From Candidatus Poribacteria bacterium (GTDB lineage Bacteria; Poribacteria; WGA-4E; WGA-3G), in assembly GCA_958295945.1 (NCBI GenBank), contig OY282386.1:744001-808000 (forward strand): a stretch of 64,000 nt of DNA, given 5' to 3'. Made by a program: the position numbers and the translations under genes. This document shows, piece by piece, positions 17,948 through 27,693 of this stretch. The first letter of the stretch is position 1. Every line of letters starts with the position of its first letter. The notes under the pieces are model-generated. The model saw only the letters and a list, made by a program, of their open reading frames with translations. It was not told the origin of the DNA and searched no databases.

Positions 17948-19195
17948 GTGGAAGAACAAGTAGATATTCAACAAATTAAACCACCAACTAATGCGAAAGG
18001 ACCTGTAGGGTGGCTTAGAGAGAATCTCTTTAATACTTGGTATAACGCAATTCTGACTTGTGTTGCCTTGTTGTTTCTCTATTTTGTCTTTAAGGGAATA
18101 TTAACATGGGCATTCACTGAAGCAGAATGGAATGTTATTCCAGCGAACTTACAACTTTTTGCAATTGGACCTTACCCACGTGATCAAGTCTATCGTATAT
18201 GGATTTGCCTCTATATTTTGACTGTTCTCTTAGGTTTGAGTGCAGGGGTTTGGGGTGGGATAGTTCAACGATGGACATTTATTATTGGTAGTATTTTTCT
18301 TATATTTCTGGTTATACCTTTTGAGATTGTTCAGCGCCAAGATAGTAATTTTGTTTCAATTGAATTTAGGTTTAACTTGATCTGGCTTATTTTTGAGTCA
18401 CGACGATGGCTTTTAGGTGATATAGCATTACTTATAGCGGCATTTTTTGTGGGAAAGCGTATTACCAGATTGCGTTCTTGGATATTGGGTGGGTGGGTAC
18501 TTTCCTTTCCAATAATCATGGTTGTCCTACACGGGTTTGGGGAGAATGCTATTCAGACAAGTCTGTGGGGTGGCTTGTTGCTCACATTAATTCTTGCTAT
18601 AGTAGGAATTGTCGTTTCATTTCCACTTGGTGTGTTTTTAGCACTCTGTAGACAGAGTAAACTTCCAGCTATCAAATGGGTATCAATATTTTATATTGAA
18701 ACGGTGCGTGGTGTGCCGTTGATAACAATTTTATTCATGGGAAGTGTCTTGATAACCATCTTTATACCTTATTTTAACATAGACCAAGTTATAAAGATGA
18801 TGGTTGCTATAACTTTATTCTCCGCAGCCTACATGGCAGAGAATGTCCGTGGTGGACTGCAGGCAATACCCAGAGGACAACATGAGGCAGCACAAGCAGT
18901 CGGTCTCAATTACGCTCAGAGCATGCTGTTTATAGTCTTACCACAGGCACTACGTGCTGTCATCCCTGCGATTGTTGGACAGTTTATAGCACTCTTTAAG
19001 GACACATCTTTAGTGTCAATCATTGGCCTCATTGAGCTGTTAGGTGTCTCCAAAAGTATTCTTGCAAATAAAGAATGGTTAGGACGGCACATTGAGGTAT
19101 ATTTATTTATCGCCCTTGTCTACTTTGTTTTTTGTTATGCGATGTCTAAAATCAGTCAGGAAGTTGAATCAATACTTGGTGTCGGAAAAGTTTAG
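17948..19195 (+). CDS. aapM: Amino-acid ABC transporter permease (AapM-like)
   Basis: 415 residues from GTG 17948, preceded by AAGGA at 8-12 nt. About eight hydrophobic helices; EAA loop LQAIPRGQHEAAQAVGLNYA with LPQALRAVIPAIVGQF and the C-terminal FKDTSLVSIIGL segment typical of polar amino-acid permeases. Partner of AapQ; the inner-membrane channel is expected to be a heterodimer. Same operon, 60 nt after aapQ. Confidence 0.92.
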   Translation: MEEQVDIQQIKPPTNAKGPVGWLRENLFNTWYNAILTCVALLFLYFVFKGILTWAFTEAEWNVIPANLQLFAIGPYPRDQVYRIWICLYILTVLLGLSAGVWGGIVQRWTFIIGSIFLIFLVIPFEIVQRQDSNFVSIEFRFNLIWLIFESRRWLLGDIALLIAAFFVGKRITRLRSWILGGWVLSFPIIMVVLHGFGENAIQTSLWGGLLLTLILAIVGIVVSFPLGVFLALCRQSKLPAIKWVSIFYIETVRGVPLITILFMGSVLITIFIPYFNIDQVIKMMVAITLFSAAYMAENVRGGLQAIPRGQHEAAQAVGLNYAQSMLFIVLPQALRAVIPAIVGQFIALFKDTSLVSIIGLIELLGVSKSILANKEWLGRHIEVYLFIALVYFVFCYAMSKISQEVESILGVGKV

Positions 19196-19231
19196 CATAC
19201 TATACAAAATGTGCATATAAAGGAAAATGAA

Positions 19232-19993
19232 ATGACTAACAATGAAACCGTAACGAACGACCCCATTATTGTCTGTGAAGATGTGCACAAATGGTTTGAC
19301 GATTTCCATGTGCTCAAAGGGATTTCCACCGTATTCAAAAAAGGTGAGAAAGCGGTGATTTGCGGTCCATCTGGATCAGGAAAGTCCACATTTATCAGAA
19401 CAATAAACAGGTTGGAAGAACATCAACGCGGTACAATAATCGTTGACGGAATTGAACTCACTAATGACCTGCGTAATATCAATCTCATCCGTCAGGAAGT
19501 CGGTATGGTGTTCCAACAGTTCAACTTGTTTCCACATTTGTCAAACATAAAGAATATAACTTTAGGCCCAATGAGAGTGAGAAAACTGTCAAAACGTCAG
19601 GCAGAAGAAGAAGCATTAGGATTGCTTGAACGTATGGGTATTGCCGATCAGGCGTATAAATATCCATCAGAAATTTCTGGTGGTCAGCAGCAGCGTGTTG
19701 CTATTGCAAGGGCATTGGCAATGGAACCCAAGATTATGCTTTTTGATGAACCGACAAGTGCACTTGATCCGGAGATGATCTCTGAAGTGTTAGACGTGAT
19801 GAGGGAACTTGCCCATTCAGGTATGACGATGTTGGTTGTTACGCATGAGATGGGATTTGCCCGAGAAGTGGCGGATCGGGTCATGTTCTTTGATGAAGGT
19901 GTGGTTGTAGAGGAGGCAGTACCTGCTGATTTCTTTGATAACCCGCAGCATGAGCGCACAAAACTTTTTATATCGCAGACGTTACAGCATTAA
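19232..19993 (+). CDS. aapP: Amino-acid ABC transporter ATPase (AapP-like)
   Basis: 253 residues. ATG 19232 is preferred because AAGGAAAA lies about 6-10 nt before it; a GTG at 19211 would add seven residues. Walker [11 protein letters not shown]-loop [12 protein letters not shown], signature [14 protein letters not shown], Walker [15 protein letters not shown] and switch histidine VVTHEM. Energises the AapJQM uptake system. Last gene of the transporter; a toxin-antitoxin pair follows 21 nt on. Confidence 0.95.
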   Translation: MTNNETVTNDPIIVCEDVHKWFDDFHVLKGISTVFKKGEKAVICGPSGSGKSTFIRTINRLEEHQRGTIIVDGIELTNDLRNINLIRQEVGMVFQQFNLFPHLSNIKNITLGPMRVRKLSKRQAEEEALGLLERMGIADQAYKYPSEISGGQQQRVAIARALAMEPKIMLFDEPTSALDPEMISEVLDVMRELAHSGMTMLVVTHEMGFAREVADRVMFFDEGVVVEEAVPADFFDNPQHERTKLFISQTLQH

Positions 19994-20014
19994 GGGTTGT
20001 TAGAGGTGTTCAAG

Positions 20015-20308
20015 TTGCTGTATAATTTTAAGTGGGATCCTGATAAAGAAAAACAAAACATACGAAAACACGGGATCTCTTTTTTAAGGTCAACAACCGT
20101 TTTTCGTGATCCTAATCAAATCTCGGTATTTGACGAAGAACATAGTATCAATGAAGATCGTTGGATAACTTTTGGTTTTGATGAAAATAGTATTTTACTT
20201 GCAGTCATACATACTTTCAATCAAACTCAACACAATGTGAATATCCGTATTATCTCCGCTCGTAAAGCAACCCAAACCGAAACCAAACAGTATGAGGAAT
20301 ATAATTAA
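20015..20308 (+). CDS. brnT: BrnT-family toxin
   Basis: About 97 residues from TTG 20015 (AGAGGT about 8 nt upstream), the best match to BrnT size; the frame opens at 19997. Features: YNFKWDPDKEKQNIRKHGISF near the N-terminus, STTVFRDPN, the DEEHSINEDRWITFGF segment and the late I-I-S-A-R-K-A-T. BrnT is a RelE-fold ribonuclease toxin whose gene precedes its antitoxin; here the stop overlaps the next start by one base. Confidence 0.88.
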   Translation: MLYNFKWDPDKEKQNIRKHGISFLRSTTVFRDPNQISVFDEEHSINEDRWITFGFDENSILLAVIHTFNQTQHNVNIRIISARKATQTETKQYEEYN

Positions 20309-20511
20309 TGAAAACAGAATACGATTTATCAAAAGGTGAACGGGGCAAATTCTATGATGCAGAAGCTGTATTCCAAATTCCCATCTACTTAGAAAAAGAT
20401 GTTGACGACTTTATGCGTCAACTCGCTGTCGCCAAGGGAAAAGAAGTCGAAGAACTCGTTAATGATTTGCTACGTCACAATATTGAATTAATTCAAAGAA
20501 TCCAACAGTAA
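20308..20511 (+). CDS. brnA: BrnA-like antitoxin (ribbon-helix-helix)
   Basis: 67 residues. FQIPIYLEKDVDDFMRQLAV is the beta strand and first helix of a ribbon-helix-helix DNA-binding fold, followed by a second helix rich in E/V/L. Start overlaps the brnT stop (TAATG), so translation is coupled. Expected to neutralise BrnT and repress the pair. Confidence 0.8.
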   Translation: MKTEYDLSKGERGKFYDAEAVFQIPIYLEKDVDDFMRQLAVAKGKEVEELVNDLLRHNIELIQRIQQ

Positions 20512-20533
20512 CCGAGGTTTATACTATTAAGCA

Positions 20534-20890
20534 TTAGGCTTGCAAAAGCATAATTGGAATTGTTTCCTCAATTGATGGAGTGTATAATGAGAGCAATAAC
20601 ACGTCGCTGCCTGGTGGACGTTGGATCACATCTATGACAATGTCTTGAAGATTTTCAGACAATTCGGATAGACCTGTAAGTGGAAAACTGCGGGGTCCCA
20701 TATCGGTCTTTTGAGCAAGTACAGAGTATTCCAGAAAAGTAATCCCAACAGTTTTGCGATCCTGTTTATTTAGCCTGAGCAAAATGTGTGGTGCCAATTC
20801 AATACCTGTTGCTTGTTCACCGGGGACAAAAGAGATATAAAGTGTGTCGCTTGCTTCATGGCAGTTAAAATTTGGTTGTGTCATATTCAT
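20534..20890 (-). CDS. DUF2283-like small protein
   Basis: 118 residues. The N-terminal half has the DUF2283 pattern: short strands with D-T-L-Y-I-S-F, G-I-E-L-A-P-H-I-L-L-R and K-T-V-G-I-T-F-L-E-Y-S. The C-terminal half is longer than usual and not recognised. Function of the family is unknown. Transcribed opposite to its neighbours. Confidence 0.65.
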   Translation of the reverse strand: MNMTQPNFNCHEASDTLYISFVPGEQATGIELAPHILLRLNKQDRKTVGITFLEYSVLAQKTDMGPRSFPLTGLSELSENLQDIVIDVIQRPPGSDVLLLSLYTPSIEETIPIMLLQA

Positions 20891-20970
20891 TTAAGTTTTT
20901 TGGTTGTTCATTTTGCGTTATATGTAAATTATATCATACATAGTTGAAATATGGATACATAAACTGCAAC

Positions 20971-21729
20971 ATGCGTTTAAAAAATAAAATAACAATTGTC
21001 ACAGGGGCAGGACGCGGTATCGGTAAAGCCATCGCTATACGGTTTGCCGAAGAAGGTGCTAAGGTTGTTGTTGATGATGTTAACGATGACATCGGCACAG
21101 CGGCCGTAGATGCCATCACCGATGCAGGTGGCGAAGCACTTTTCGTGAATGCTGATGTGTCTGTTGCTGCACAAGCAAAATCACTCATTTCTAAAGCGGT
21201 TGATGCTTACGGAACAGTTGACATCCTTGTCAACAATGCAATCTGTTCAACTGAAGATGTCTTGAAAAATAATTGGGAAGCAAACCTATCAGTAGCACTT
21301 CAAGGAACGAGTCATTGTAGCGATGCTGTGATACCGATTATGCAACAAGTAAGGGGTGGCAGCATCGTCAACATCGCATCAGTCAATGGACTCATCGGGT
21401 TGCAAGGCATCCATGCATATTCTGCTACGAAGGGCGGTGTTATTGCGTTAACTCGCTCAATGGCAGTCGCACATGGTAAAGACAATATCCGTATCAACTG
21501 TATCTGTCCCGGCACCGTGCAAACTGAAGTGTGGGAACCGATGATTGAACGAAATCCAAATATATTAGATGAAATTACACCTTGGTATCCGTTGGGACGT
21601 ATTGGGAAACCTGCGGACATTGCGAATGCTGCGTTGTTCCTTGCATCTGATGAAGCAAGTTTTGCGACTGGAGCAGTTTTTGTTATTGATGGTGGGTTGA
21701 CTGCTGGAAATCACCAGTTTCCAATATAG
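20971..21729 (+). CDS. Short-chain dehydrogenase/reductase (SDR)
   Basis: 252 residues from ATG 20971 (the frame opens at 20944, which adds nine atypical residues). Classical SDR: TGAGRGIGKAIA for cofactor binding, VDDVND after the second strand (an acidic pair favouring NAD), LVNNAIC, catalytic S in IASVNG and Y-x-x-x-K in YSATKG, with ICPGTVQTE after it. The usual N-N-A-G is N-N-A-I here. Substrate unknown; a PhyH oxygenase follows 51 nt on. Confidence 0.93.
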   Translation: MRLKNKITIVTGAGRGIGKAIAIRFAEEGAKVVVDDVNDDIGTAAVDAITDAGGEALFVNADVSVAAQAKSLISKAVDAYGTVDILVNNAICSTEDVLKNNWEANLSVALQGTSHCSDAVIPIMQQVRGGSIVNIASVNGLIGLQGIHAYSATKGGVIALTRSMAVAHGKDNIRINCICPGTVQTEVWEPMIERNPNILDEITPWYPLGRIGKPADIANAALFLASDEASFATGAVFVIDGGLTAGNHQFPI

Positions 21730-21780
21730 TGAGAGCAAACATATAATGATATCTGATATAAATGTACAAGGAGGAAAACA

Positions 21781-22632
21781 ATGGCAACACAAGAACAAGT
21801 TGACTTTTTTCAGGAGAATGGATATCTAAAGTTTGGCAAAGTTTTAGATATTGACGGCGTTGAAACCATGCGTGATGGATTAGATATAATTATAGATTTG
21901 GAACTCAACGAAGGGGACGATTCATCACCAGAATTCAAATATGGACATGACCGCAAAGGAGAGGAACTCAATAGAGGTAGAGGACATCCGCGTGCGATAC
22001 ATCAATTTGTGAATATGTGGAAGCGCGAGACAAGTTATGAGGCAGCTATCCATAATCCGTTGATAGCAGGAACAGCGCGATCATTATTAGATACGCCTGA
22101 AGTGCGACTTTGGCATGACCAAGTCATTTCCAAACCACCACAAGATAACGGACATTTCGGATTTCATCATGATTTCTTCTTTTGGCCTCTCAGTCCTCCG
22201 AATATCGTGAGTTGTTGGTTAGCATTGGATGATGCTACGGTAGACAGCGGCTGCATGCATGTTATGCCGAAAAGCCACAAAGATGAACGTTTCTCAGTTG
22301 AAGCGAAAGCAGCGTTTGATGCTGAAACAGCAAAAGCACAAGAGGAAGGACGCGAACAGCCTCCGAATCCTTGGTCGGAAAGACGGAGTTTGGACATCAG
22401 CCACGGTACTCCGGTAGAATTAAAAGCAGGTGAGTGTATGTTTCATCACTGCCTAAACTGGCACGGCACTCCACCGAATGTTACAGATCATCAACGTCGT
22501 GCATTTGTCATGATTTTTATGGCACAAGGTGTACGATACAACAATGCACAATCCCCTGGACATGTCCTTGTTCCGACTATTGAGGTAGAAGATGGTGAAC
22601 CGCTTGTTGGTGATGCGTTTCCGGTGGCGTAA
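21781..22632 (+). CDS. Phytanoyl-CoA dioxygenase (PhyH) family protein
   Basis: 283 residues with a strong AAGGAGG ribosome site 5 nt before the ATG. Fe(II)/2-oxoglutarate oxygenase: H129-x-D131 in FGFHHDFFFW, distal H228 in CLNWHGTPP and a downstream arginine (HQRRAFVMIF) for 2-oxoglutarate. WLALDDATVDSGCMHVMPKSH is the standard PhyH core. Hydroxylates an unknown small molecule. Seventeen nt before an ATPase gene. Confidence 0.92.
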   Translation: MATQEQVDFFQENGYLKFGKVLDIDGVETMRDGLDIIIDLELNEGDDSSPEFKYGHDRKGEELNRGRGHPRAIHQFVNMWKRETSYEAAIHNPLIAGTARSLLDTPEVRLWHDQVISKPPQDNGHFGFHHDFFFWPLSPPNIVSCWLALDDATVDSGCMHVMPKSHKDERFSVEAKAAFDAETAKAQEEGREQPPNPWSERRSLDISHGTPVELKAGECMFHHCLNWHGTPPNVTDHQRRAFVMIFMAQGVRYNNAQSPGHVLVPTIEVEDGEPLVGDAFPVA

Positions 22633-22649
22633 GAAGATGTGGGACTGAG

Positions 22650-23906
22650 ATGCAAGATTCAACGTTTATTAAAAGAGTCATTCTGAAAAATTATAAGAGT
22701 ATTGCTGCATGCGATGTGCATTTGCAACCTTTGACTTTTCTCGTAGGTCGCAACGGTTCGGGAAAGAGTAACTTTCTTGATGCATTGCGGTTTGTTGCGG
22801 ATGCCTTGAATTCATCGCTTGACCATGCAGTACGTGCGCGTGGTAGTATTAACGATGTCCGTCGTCGTTCACGCGGACACCCTAATCATTTCAGTATTCG
22901 ACTGGAATTTGTTCTACCCAACGGTTCAACAGGACACTATGCCTTTCGAATCGGAACGCGTTCATCAGGCGGATATGTGGTGCAGACGGAAGAGTGTAAT
23001 ATTCATAATGAGAACTCTAACTCTCCTGATATTTACTTCAATGTTGTAAATGGCGATGTGACATCCACAAGTGTTGATGTCGCACCAGCAGCTGCAAAGG
23101 ATCGTCTCTATTTAGTAAACGCTTCAGGTCTGCCAGAATTTCGTCCTGTTTACGATGCATTGTCACAGATGGGGTTTTACAATCTCAACCCTGACATAAT
23201 CCGAGACCTACAAGATCCCAATTTAGGGGACGTGTTGATGGAAGACGGAAGCAACTTAACCAGTGTCTTCAACGAATTATCATCTGAAGTAAAAGCAGAT
23301 ATACAAGAATATCTGCAATTGATTGTCTCTGGTGTACAAAGCGTAAATATAAGCAAGTTTGGACCGAAAGAAACATTGGAGTTCAGGCAATATGTAGCAG
23401 AAGACAAGCGTCCCTTGAGATTTCTTGCGAACAGTATGTCTGATGGCACACTCCGCGCGTTTGGGATTCTTGTTGCTCTGTTTCAGGGAAATCAGAAAGC
23501 AGAAGAACACGTTACGCTTGTAGGAATAGAAGAACCAGAAATTGCGCTTCATCCTGCAGCATCAGGTGTTTTACTTGATGCCCTTCGGGATGCTGCATAC
23601 AAAAGACAGGTCATCATCACTACACACAGTCCAGATCTGCTTGATGATAAACACTTGGATGTGAACTCAATTCTCGCTGTCGAAGCACATGACGGAAATA
23701 CAATTGTTGCTCCAGTAGACAAAGTAGGTAAATCTGTTCTACATGATCAGTTGTGCACACCAGGTGAATATTTACGTCTTGATCAATTTCAACCTGATCT
23801 TACCCAGATACCTAAAGGTCATGCTCCGAAAGTGAGACAACTTGAACTATTTGAACCTAACAAAAGCGATTCTGACAAAATAAAGGAAAAAGGAACGCTT
23901 GAATGA
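22650..23906 (+). CDS. AAA ATPase (AAA_21/SMC-like, OLD-type)
   Basis: 418 residues. ABC-class ATPase: VILKNYKSI N-terminal strand, Walker A at 33-40 (GRNGSGKS) followed by NFLDALRF, a signature-like SMSDGTLRAF, Walker B LVGIEEPEIALHP and switch histidine TTHSPDLL. Proteins of this type sense or process DNA, often in anti-phage systems together with a TOPRIM nuclease. The last 4 bases overlap the next gene, which encodes such a TOPRIM-like protein, so the pair is one functional unit. Confidence 0.88.
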   Translation: MQDSTFIKRVILKNYKSIAACDVHLQPLTFLVGRNGSGKSNFLDALRFVADALNSSLDHAVRARGSINDVRRRSRGHPNHFSIRLEFVLPNGSTGHYAFRIGTRSSGGYVVQTEECNIHNENSNSPDIYFNVVNGDVTSTSVDVAPAAAKDRLYLVNASGLPEFRPVYDALSQMGFYNLNPDIIRDLQDPNLGDVLMEDGSNLTSVFNELSSEVKADIQEYLQLIVSGVQSVNISKFGPKETLEFRQYVAEDKRPLRFLANSMSDGTLRAFGILVALFQGNQKAEEHVTLVGIEEPEIALHPAASGVLLDALRDAAYKRQVIITTHSPDLLDDKHLDVNSILAVEAHDGNTIVAPVDKVGKSVLHDQLCTPGEYLRLDQFQPDLTQIPKGHAPKVRQLELFEPNKSDSDKIKEKGTLE

Positions 23907-24520
23907 AGGTCAATATAGGATGTGTTGTTGAGGGTAAAGGAGAGGTCAAAGCCGTGCCAATATTGATTCGACGCGTGGCAGCAATCCATTTTCCAGAACT
24001 CGACCTTGGTATACCGCCTCCTATCCGATTTCCTAGAAATAAGGTGTCGCAGATAGGTGAACTTGAGCATGCAGTTGGAATAGCAATCCGAAGCATAAAC
24101 AAACAAGGTGCTATACTCATTATTCTTGACAGTGATGATGACTGTCCAGCAGAATTGGCACCAACATTACTTCATCGGATTTCACCAGTTTTTCACAATA
24201 TACCGATTGCAGTTGTATTCGCTAAACATGAATTTGAGTCTTGGTTTCTTGCAGCGGGAGAATCCCTTCGTGGAAAGAGAGGATTAGAAAGAGATATTAG
24301 TCCTCCAGATAATCCTGAAGCAATCCGTGGGGCAAAAGAATGGTTGCGTCGCAGAATGCAAAAAGGTAAGACATATAGTGAAACACGCGACCAAGCAGCC
24401 CTCGCAGCACTCTTTGATATTGATCAAGCACGGAAAGCCGACTCATTTGACAAATGCTACCGAGATATCGTTCGTCTCCTTGAGGAATTGCAAAAAGTCA
24501 ATGACTCAACAAGTGAATAA
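23903..24520 (+). CDS. DUF4276 TOPRIM-like protein
   Basis: 205 residues. TOPRIM acidic motifs: E10 in CVVEGKGE, the D-x-D-D-D cluster at 76-80 (IILDSDDD), and HEFESWFLAA further on. DUF4276 proteins are found as partners of AAA/OLD-like ATPases. Starts inside the ATPase stop (ATGA overlap), indicating coupled translation. Metal-dependent nuclease or nucleotide-processing activity is inferred from the fold. Confidence 0.82.
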   Translation: MKVNIGCVVEGKGEVKAVPILIRRVAAIHFPELDLGIPPPIRFPRNKVSQIGELEHAVGIAIRSINKQGAILIILDSDDDCPAELAPTLLHRISPVFHNIPIAVVFAKHEFESWFLAAGESLRGKRGLERDISPPDNPEAIRGAKEWLRRRMQKGKTYSETRDQAALAALFDIDQARKADSFDKCYRDIVRLLEELQKVNDSTSE

Positions 24521-24560
24521 ACATTCGACCAAATTTACTAACTAAAATGGAGAACATAAT

Positions 24561-25964
24561 ATGGATAACAAACCGAATGTGATTTTTGTTCTAACCGACG
24601 ACCAAGGACCTTGGGCAATGGGTTGTAGCGGTAACGACGAAATCCGCACTCCCTATATTGATCAACTTGCAGCAGAAGGCACACGATTTCCCAACTTTTT
24701 TTGTACCAGTCCTGTTTGTTCACCCGCACGCGCAAGTCTGATGACCGGACGTATCCCATCAGCACACGGTGTACACGACTGGATCCGTGATGGAAACATG
24801 CCACCTGATCCTGCTCGTTATCTTGATGGATTGACATGCTATAGCGATGTGCTTGCAGAAAATGATTACACCGTTGGATTGAGTGGAAAGTGGCATCTTG
24901 GAGATAGCCTAACACCTCAGCACGGTTTCAGTCACTGGTTTGCTTTGCCTACAGGTGGTAGTAAATATAACGATGCAAATATGATTCGCGATGGAGAGGT
25001 AGAGATGCAACCCGGTTACCTCACCGATGTCATCACAGATGATGCGTTGGAATTTATATCCGCGAATAGTGAAGGTCCATTCTATCTCAGCGTCAACTAT
25101 AACGCACCGCATACACCTTTCAATGGTCATCCGCAAGACATTGTAGATTCTTACGATGATTGTCCGTTCAAGACATGTCCACAAGAACCACTGCATCCGT
25201 GGGCAGTACAGGGTGCTGCAGCCCACATGGGAAATCGCGAGTCGTTGAAAGGTTATTACGCTGCGATAACAGCACTTGATCTAAACGTCGGTCGCATTTT
25301 AGATAAACTTTCAGAGTTAGGTATCCGTGAAAACACACTTGTCGTTTTCAGTAGTGATAACGGCTACTCCTGCGGACACAACGGATTTTGGCACAAAGGC
25401 AACGGAACGTTCCCACTGAATATGTATGAGAATTCGGTCAAAGTTCCCTTTGTCATAAGTCAACCCGGACGTATACCTGAAGGACGTGTGAGTGAAGCAA
25501 TGGTAAGTCAATACGATTTCATGCCTACACTTCTTGACTATCTCGGTTTACCTGATCCAAATGATGATATGTCACCCGGCAAAAGTTTTGTCCCCGCATT
25601 AGCAGGAGAAACAAACGATGCACAAGATGAAATTGTTGTCTTTGACGAATACGGACCTGTGCGTATGATTCGAACGCAAGAGTGGAAATATGTCCACAGA
25701 TACCCATACGGACCCCATGAACTATACAACTTAGAGAAAGATCCAAAGGAACGTAAGAATCTGATTGATGAGAACGAACATAATGCACTTATTGGTGATA
25801 TGCGACAACAGATGGGTGCGTGGTTTGAGCGATATGTTGACCCAGAATTGGATGGAGCAAGGTGTTCAGTCACAGGCGGTGGACAAGCAGCGAAACTTGG
25901 AGACGGTAATTACGGTGAAAATTCCTTCCATCCAAGATATGCGCCACCCCGAAGGAATGTTTAG
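24561..25964 (+). CDS. Formylglycine sulfatase, cytoplasmic form
   Basis: 467 residues, GGAG 9 nt before the ATG. VIFVLTDDQGPWAMGC at the N-terminus, sulfatase signature SPVCSPARASLMTGR with C53 as the formylglycine site, SGKWHLGD, and FSSDNGYSCGHNGFWHKGN. It lacks any signal peptide. Closely related along its full length to the next gene, with which it forms a recent duplication. Substrate unknown. Confidence 0.94.
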   Translation: MDNKPNVIFVLTDDQGPWAMGCSGNDEIRTPYIDQLAAEGTRFPNFFCTSPVCSPARASLMTGRIPSAHGVHDWIRDGNMPPDPARYLDGLTCYSDVLAENDYTVGLSGKWHLGDSLTPQHGFSHWFALPTGGSKYNDANMIRDGEVEMQPGYLTDVITDDALEFISANSEGPFYLSVNYNAPHTPFNGHPQDIVDSYDDCPFKTCPQEPLHPWAVQGAAAHMGNRESLKGYYAAITALDLNVGRILDKLSELGIRENTLVVFSSDNGYSCGHNGFWHKGNGTFPLNMYENSVKVPFVISQPGRIPEGRVSEAMVSQYDFMPTLLDYLGLPDPNDDMSPGKSFVPALAGETNDAQDEIVVFDEYGPVRMIRTQEWKYVHRYPYGPHELYNLEKDPKERKNLIDENEHNALIGDMRQQMGAWFERYVDPELDGARCSVTGGGQAAKLGDGNYGENSFHPRYAPPRRNV

Positions 25965-26098
25965 ATATTTTGTTCTCACAGTAGATGAGGTCTTCTAACC
26001 TTGCCATAGACATCAATGTAACGGATTTAAAGGTAGTAGGCATAGTTCCTAATTAATCCAATATCTACTATAGTTGTAAAAACGGATAACAGATTGAC

Positions 26099-27646
26099 AT
26101 GTCAAATCAAGACAAAACCTTAAGCACAAATATTTCACGCAGAAGTTTCTTGAAGAATGTAGGTACAGGTGCTGTAGCTGCTGCGGTCACACCAACTGTA
26201 TTACTTGGGGCAGAACAAACAGGAGGAAATCAAATGGAAAATCAACCAAATGTAATCTTTATTCTAACCGATGACCAAGGACCTTGGGCAGCAGGTTGTG
26301 CCGGAAACGATGAGGTGCGAACACCTTTTATTGATCAACTCGCTTCTGAAGGCACACGGTTTCCCAACTTTTTCTGCACAACTCCTGTTTGTTCCCCAGC
26401 ACGCGCAAGTCTGATGACTGGACGCATTCCATCTTCACACGGTGTGCACGATTTTTGCCCTGTCGGAAACTTGCCACCTAATCCCATACGTTATCTTGAA
26501 GGACTGACATGTTATACAGATGTGATGGCAGAAAATGGTTATACTGTCGGATTGAGTGGTAAATGGCATCTTGGCGATAGCATGTTACCTCAACACGGGT
26601 TTAGTCACTGGTTCGCTTTGCCGAGAGGCGGCAGTAAATATAACAACGCTGACATGATCCGAGATGGTAAAGTAGAAAGGCAACCCGGTTACCTCACTGA
26701 CGTAATTACAGATGATGCGCTAAACTTTATTTCTGAGAATAAAGAGGGTCCGTTCTATCTGAGTGTTAACTACAATGCACCTCATACACCGTTTAATGGA
26801 CATCCGCAAGACATCGTAGATTCTTATGATGATTGTCCGTTTAAGACGTGTCCACAAGAGGCTTTACATCCGTGGGCAGGACGCGGTACAAACCAACACA
26901 TGGGTAATCGCAATTCGTTGAAAGGTTATTTTGCTGCAATTACAGCCCTTGACCTAAACGTAGGAAGGATTTTAGAGCGACTTACTGCGTTAGACATCCG
27001 AGAGAATACACTTGTCGTATTTAGTAGTGATAACGGTTATTCCTGTGGACATCACGGATTTTGGCATAAAGGCAACGGTACGTTTCCACTGAATATGTAT
27101 GAGAATTCGGTTAAAGTGCCCTTTATCATGAACCAACCCGGTAAAATTCCAGAGGGACGAACCAGCGAAGCGATGGTGAGTCAATACGATTTCATGCCGA
27201 CTCTTCTGGATTATCTCGGTTTACCTGATCCGAATGACGATATGTCACCCGGCAGAAGTTTTGTCCCTGCATTATCCAGAAAGACCAACGATGCCCAAGA
27301 TCGTGTGGTTGTGTTTGATGAATACGGACCTGTGCGTATGATACGCATGCAAGAGTGGAAATATGTCCACCGTTATCCTTACGGTCCACATGAGTTGTAT
27401 GACTTAGTAAATGACCCCAAAGAACGAAAAAATCTGATAGATGACAAGTCTAAGAACGCACTAATTACTGATATGCGACAGCAGATGGGTGCATGGTTTG
27501 AACAGTATGTAATTCCACGATTAGACGGCACAAAATGTCCTGTAACAGGAAGAGGACAAGCCGCGAAGATTGGTGATGGAGTATATGCTGAAAATGCTTT
27601 CCGTCGAAGGGACACTGAAACCCGACAGAATAGACGAAATAGATAG
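26099..27646 (+). CDS. Formylglycine sulfatase with Tat signal
   Basis: 515 residues. The first 45 include a twin-arginine signal, SRRSFLKNVGTGAVAAAVTP, so the folded enzyme should be exported. The rest duplicates the preceding gene: TPVCSPARASLMTGR with C98 as the formylglycine site, SGKWHLGD, FSSDNGYSCGHHGFW. An excellent Shine-Dalgarno (AGGAGG) followed 7 nt later by ATG at 26234 lies between the signal and the enzyme; that internal ATG aligns with the start of the cytoplasmic paralogue. Both an exported and a cytoplasmic form may be made. Confidence 0.93.
   Translation: MSNQDKTLSTNISRRSFLKNVGTGAVAAAVTPTVLLGAEQTGGNQMENQPNVIFILTDDQGPWAAGCAGNDEVRTPFIDQLASEGTRFPNFFCTTPVCSPARASLMTGRIPSSHGVHDFCPVGNLPPNPIRYLEGLTCYTDVMAENGYTVGLSGKWHLGDSMLPQHGFSHWFALPRGGSKYNNADMIRDGKVERQPGYLTDVITDDALNFISENKEGPFYLSVNYNAPHTPFNGHPQDIVDSYDDCPFKTCPQEALHPWAGRGTNQHMGNRNSLKGYFAAITALDLNVGRILERLTALDIRENTLVVFSSDNGYSCGHHGFWHKGNGTFPLNMYENSVKVPFIMNQPGKIPEGRTSEAMVSQYDFMPTLLDYLGLPDPNDDMSPGRSFVPALSRKTNDAQDRVVVFDEYGPVRMIRMQEWKYVHRYPYGPHELYDLVNDPKERKNLIDDKSKNALITDMRQQMGAWFEQYVIPRLDGTKCPVTGRGQAAKIGDGVYAENAFRRRDTETRQNRRNR
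26221..26236 (+). promoter_or_regulatory. Internal ribosome binding site and start codon in the Tat sulfatase
   Basis: AGGAGG at 26221-26226, 7-nt spacer, ATG 26234-26236 in frame. It is stronger than the site before the annotated start at 26099, which has only a weak GGATA. Confidence 0.6.
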
Positions 27647-27693
27647 ATTACTCGTATAAATAGTTTATGGATTTTGTTTTATAAAGGAGTGAT

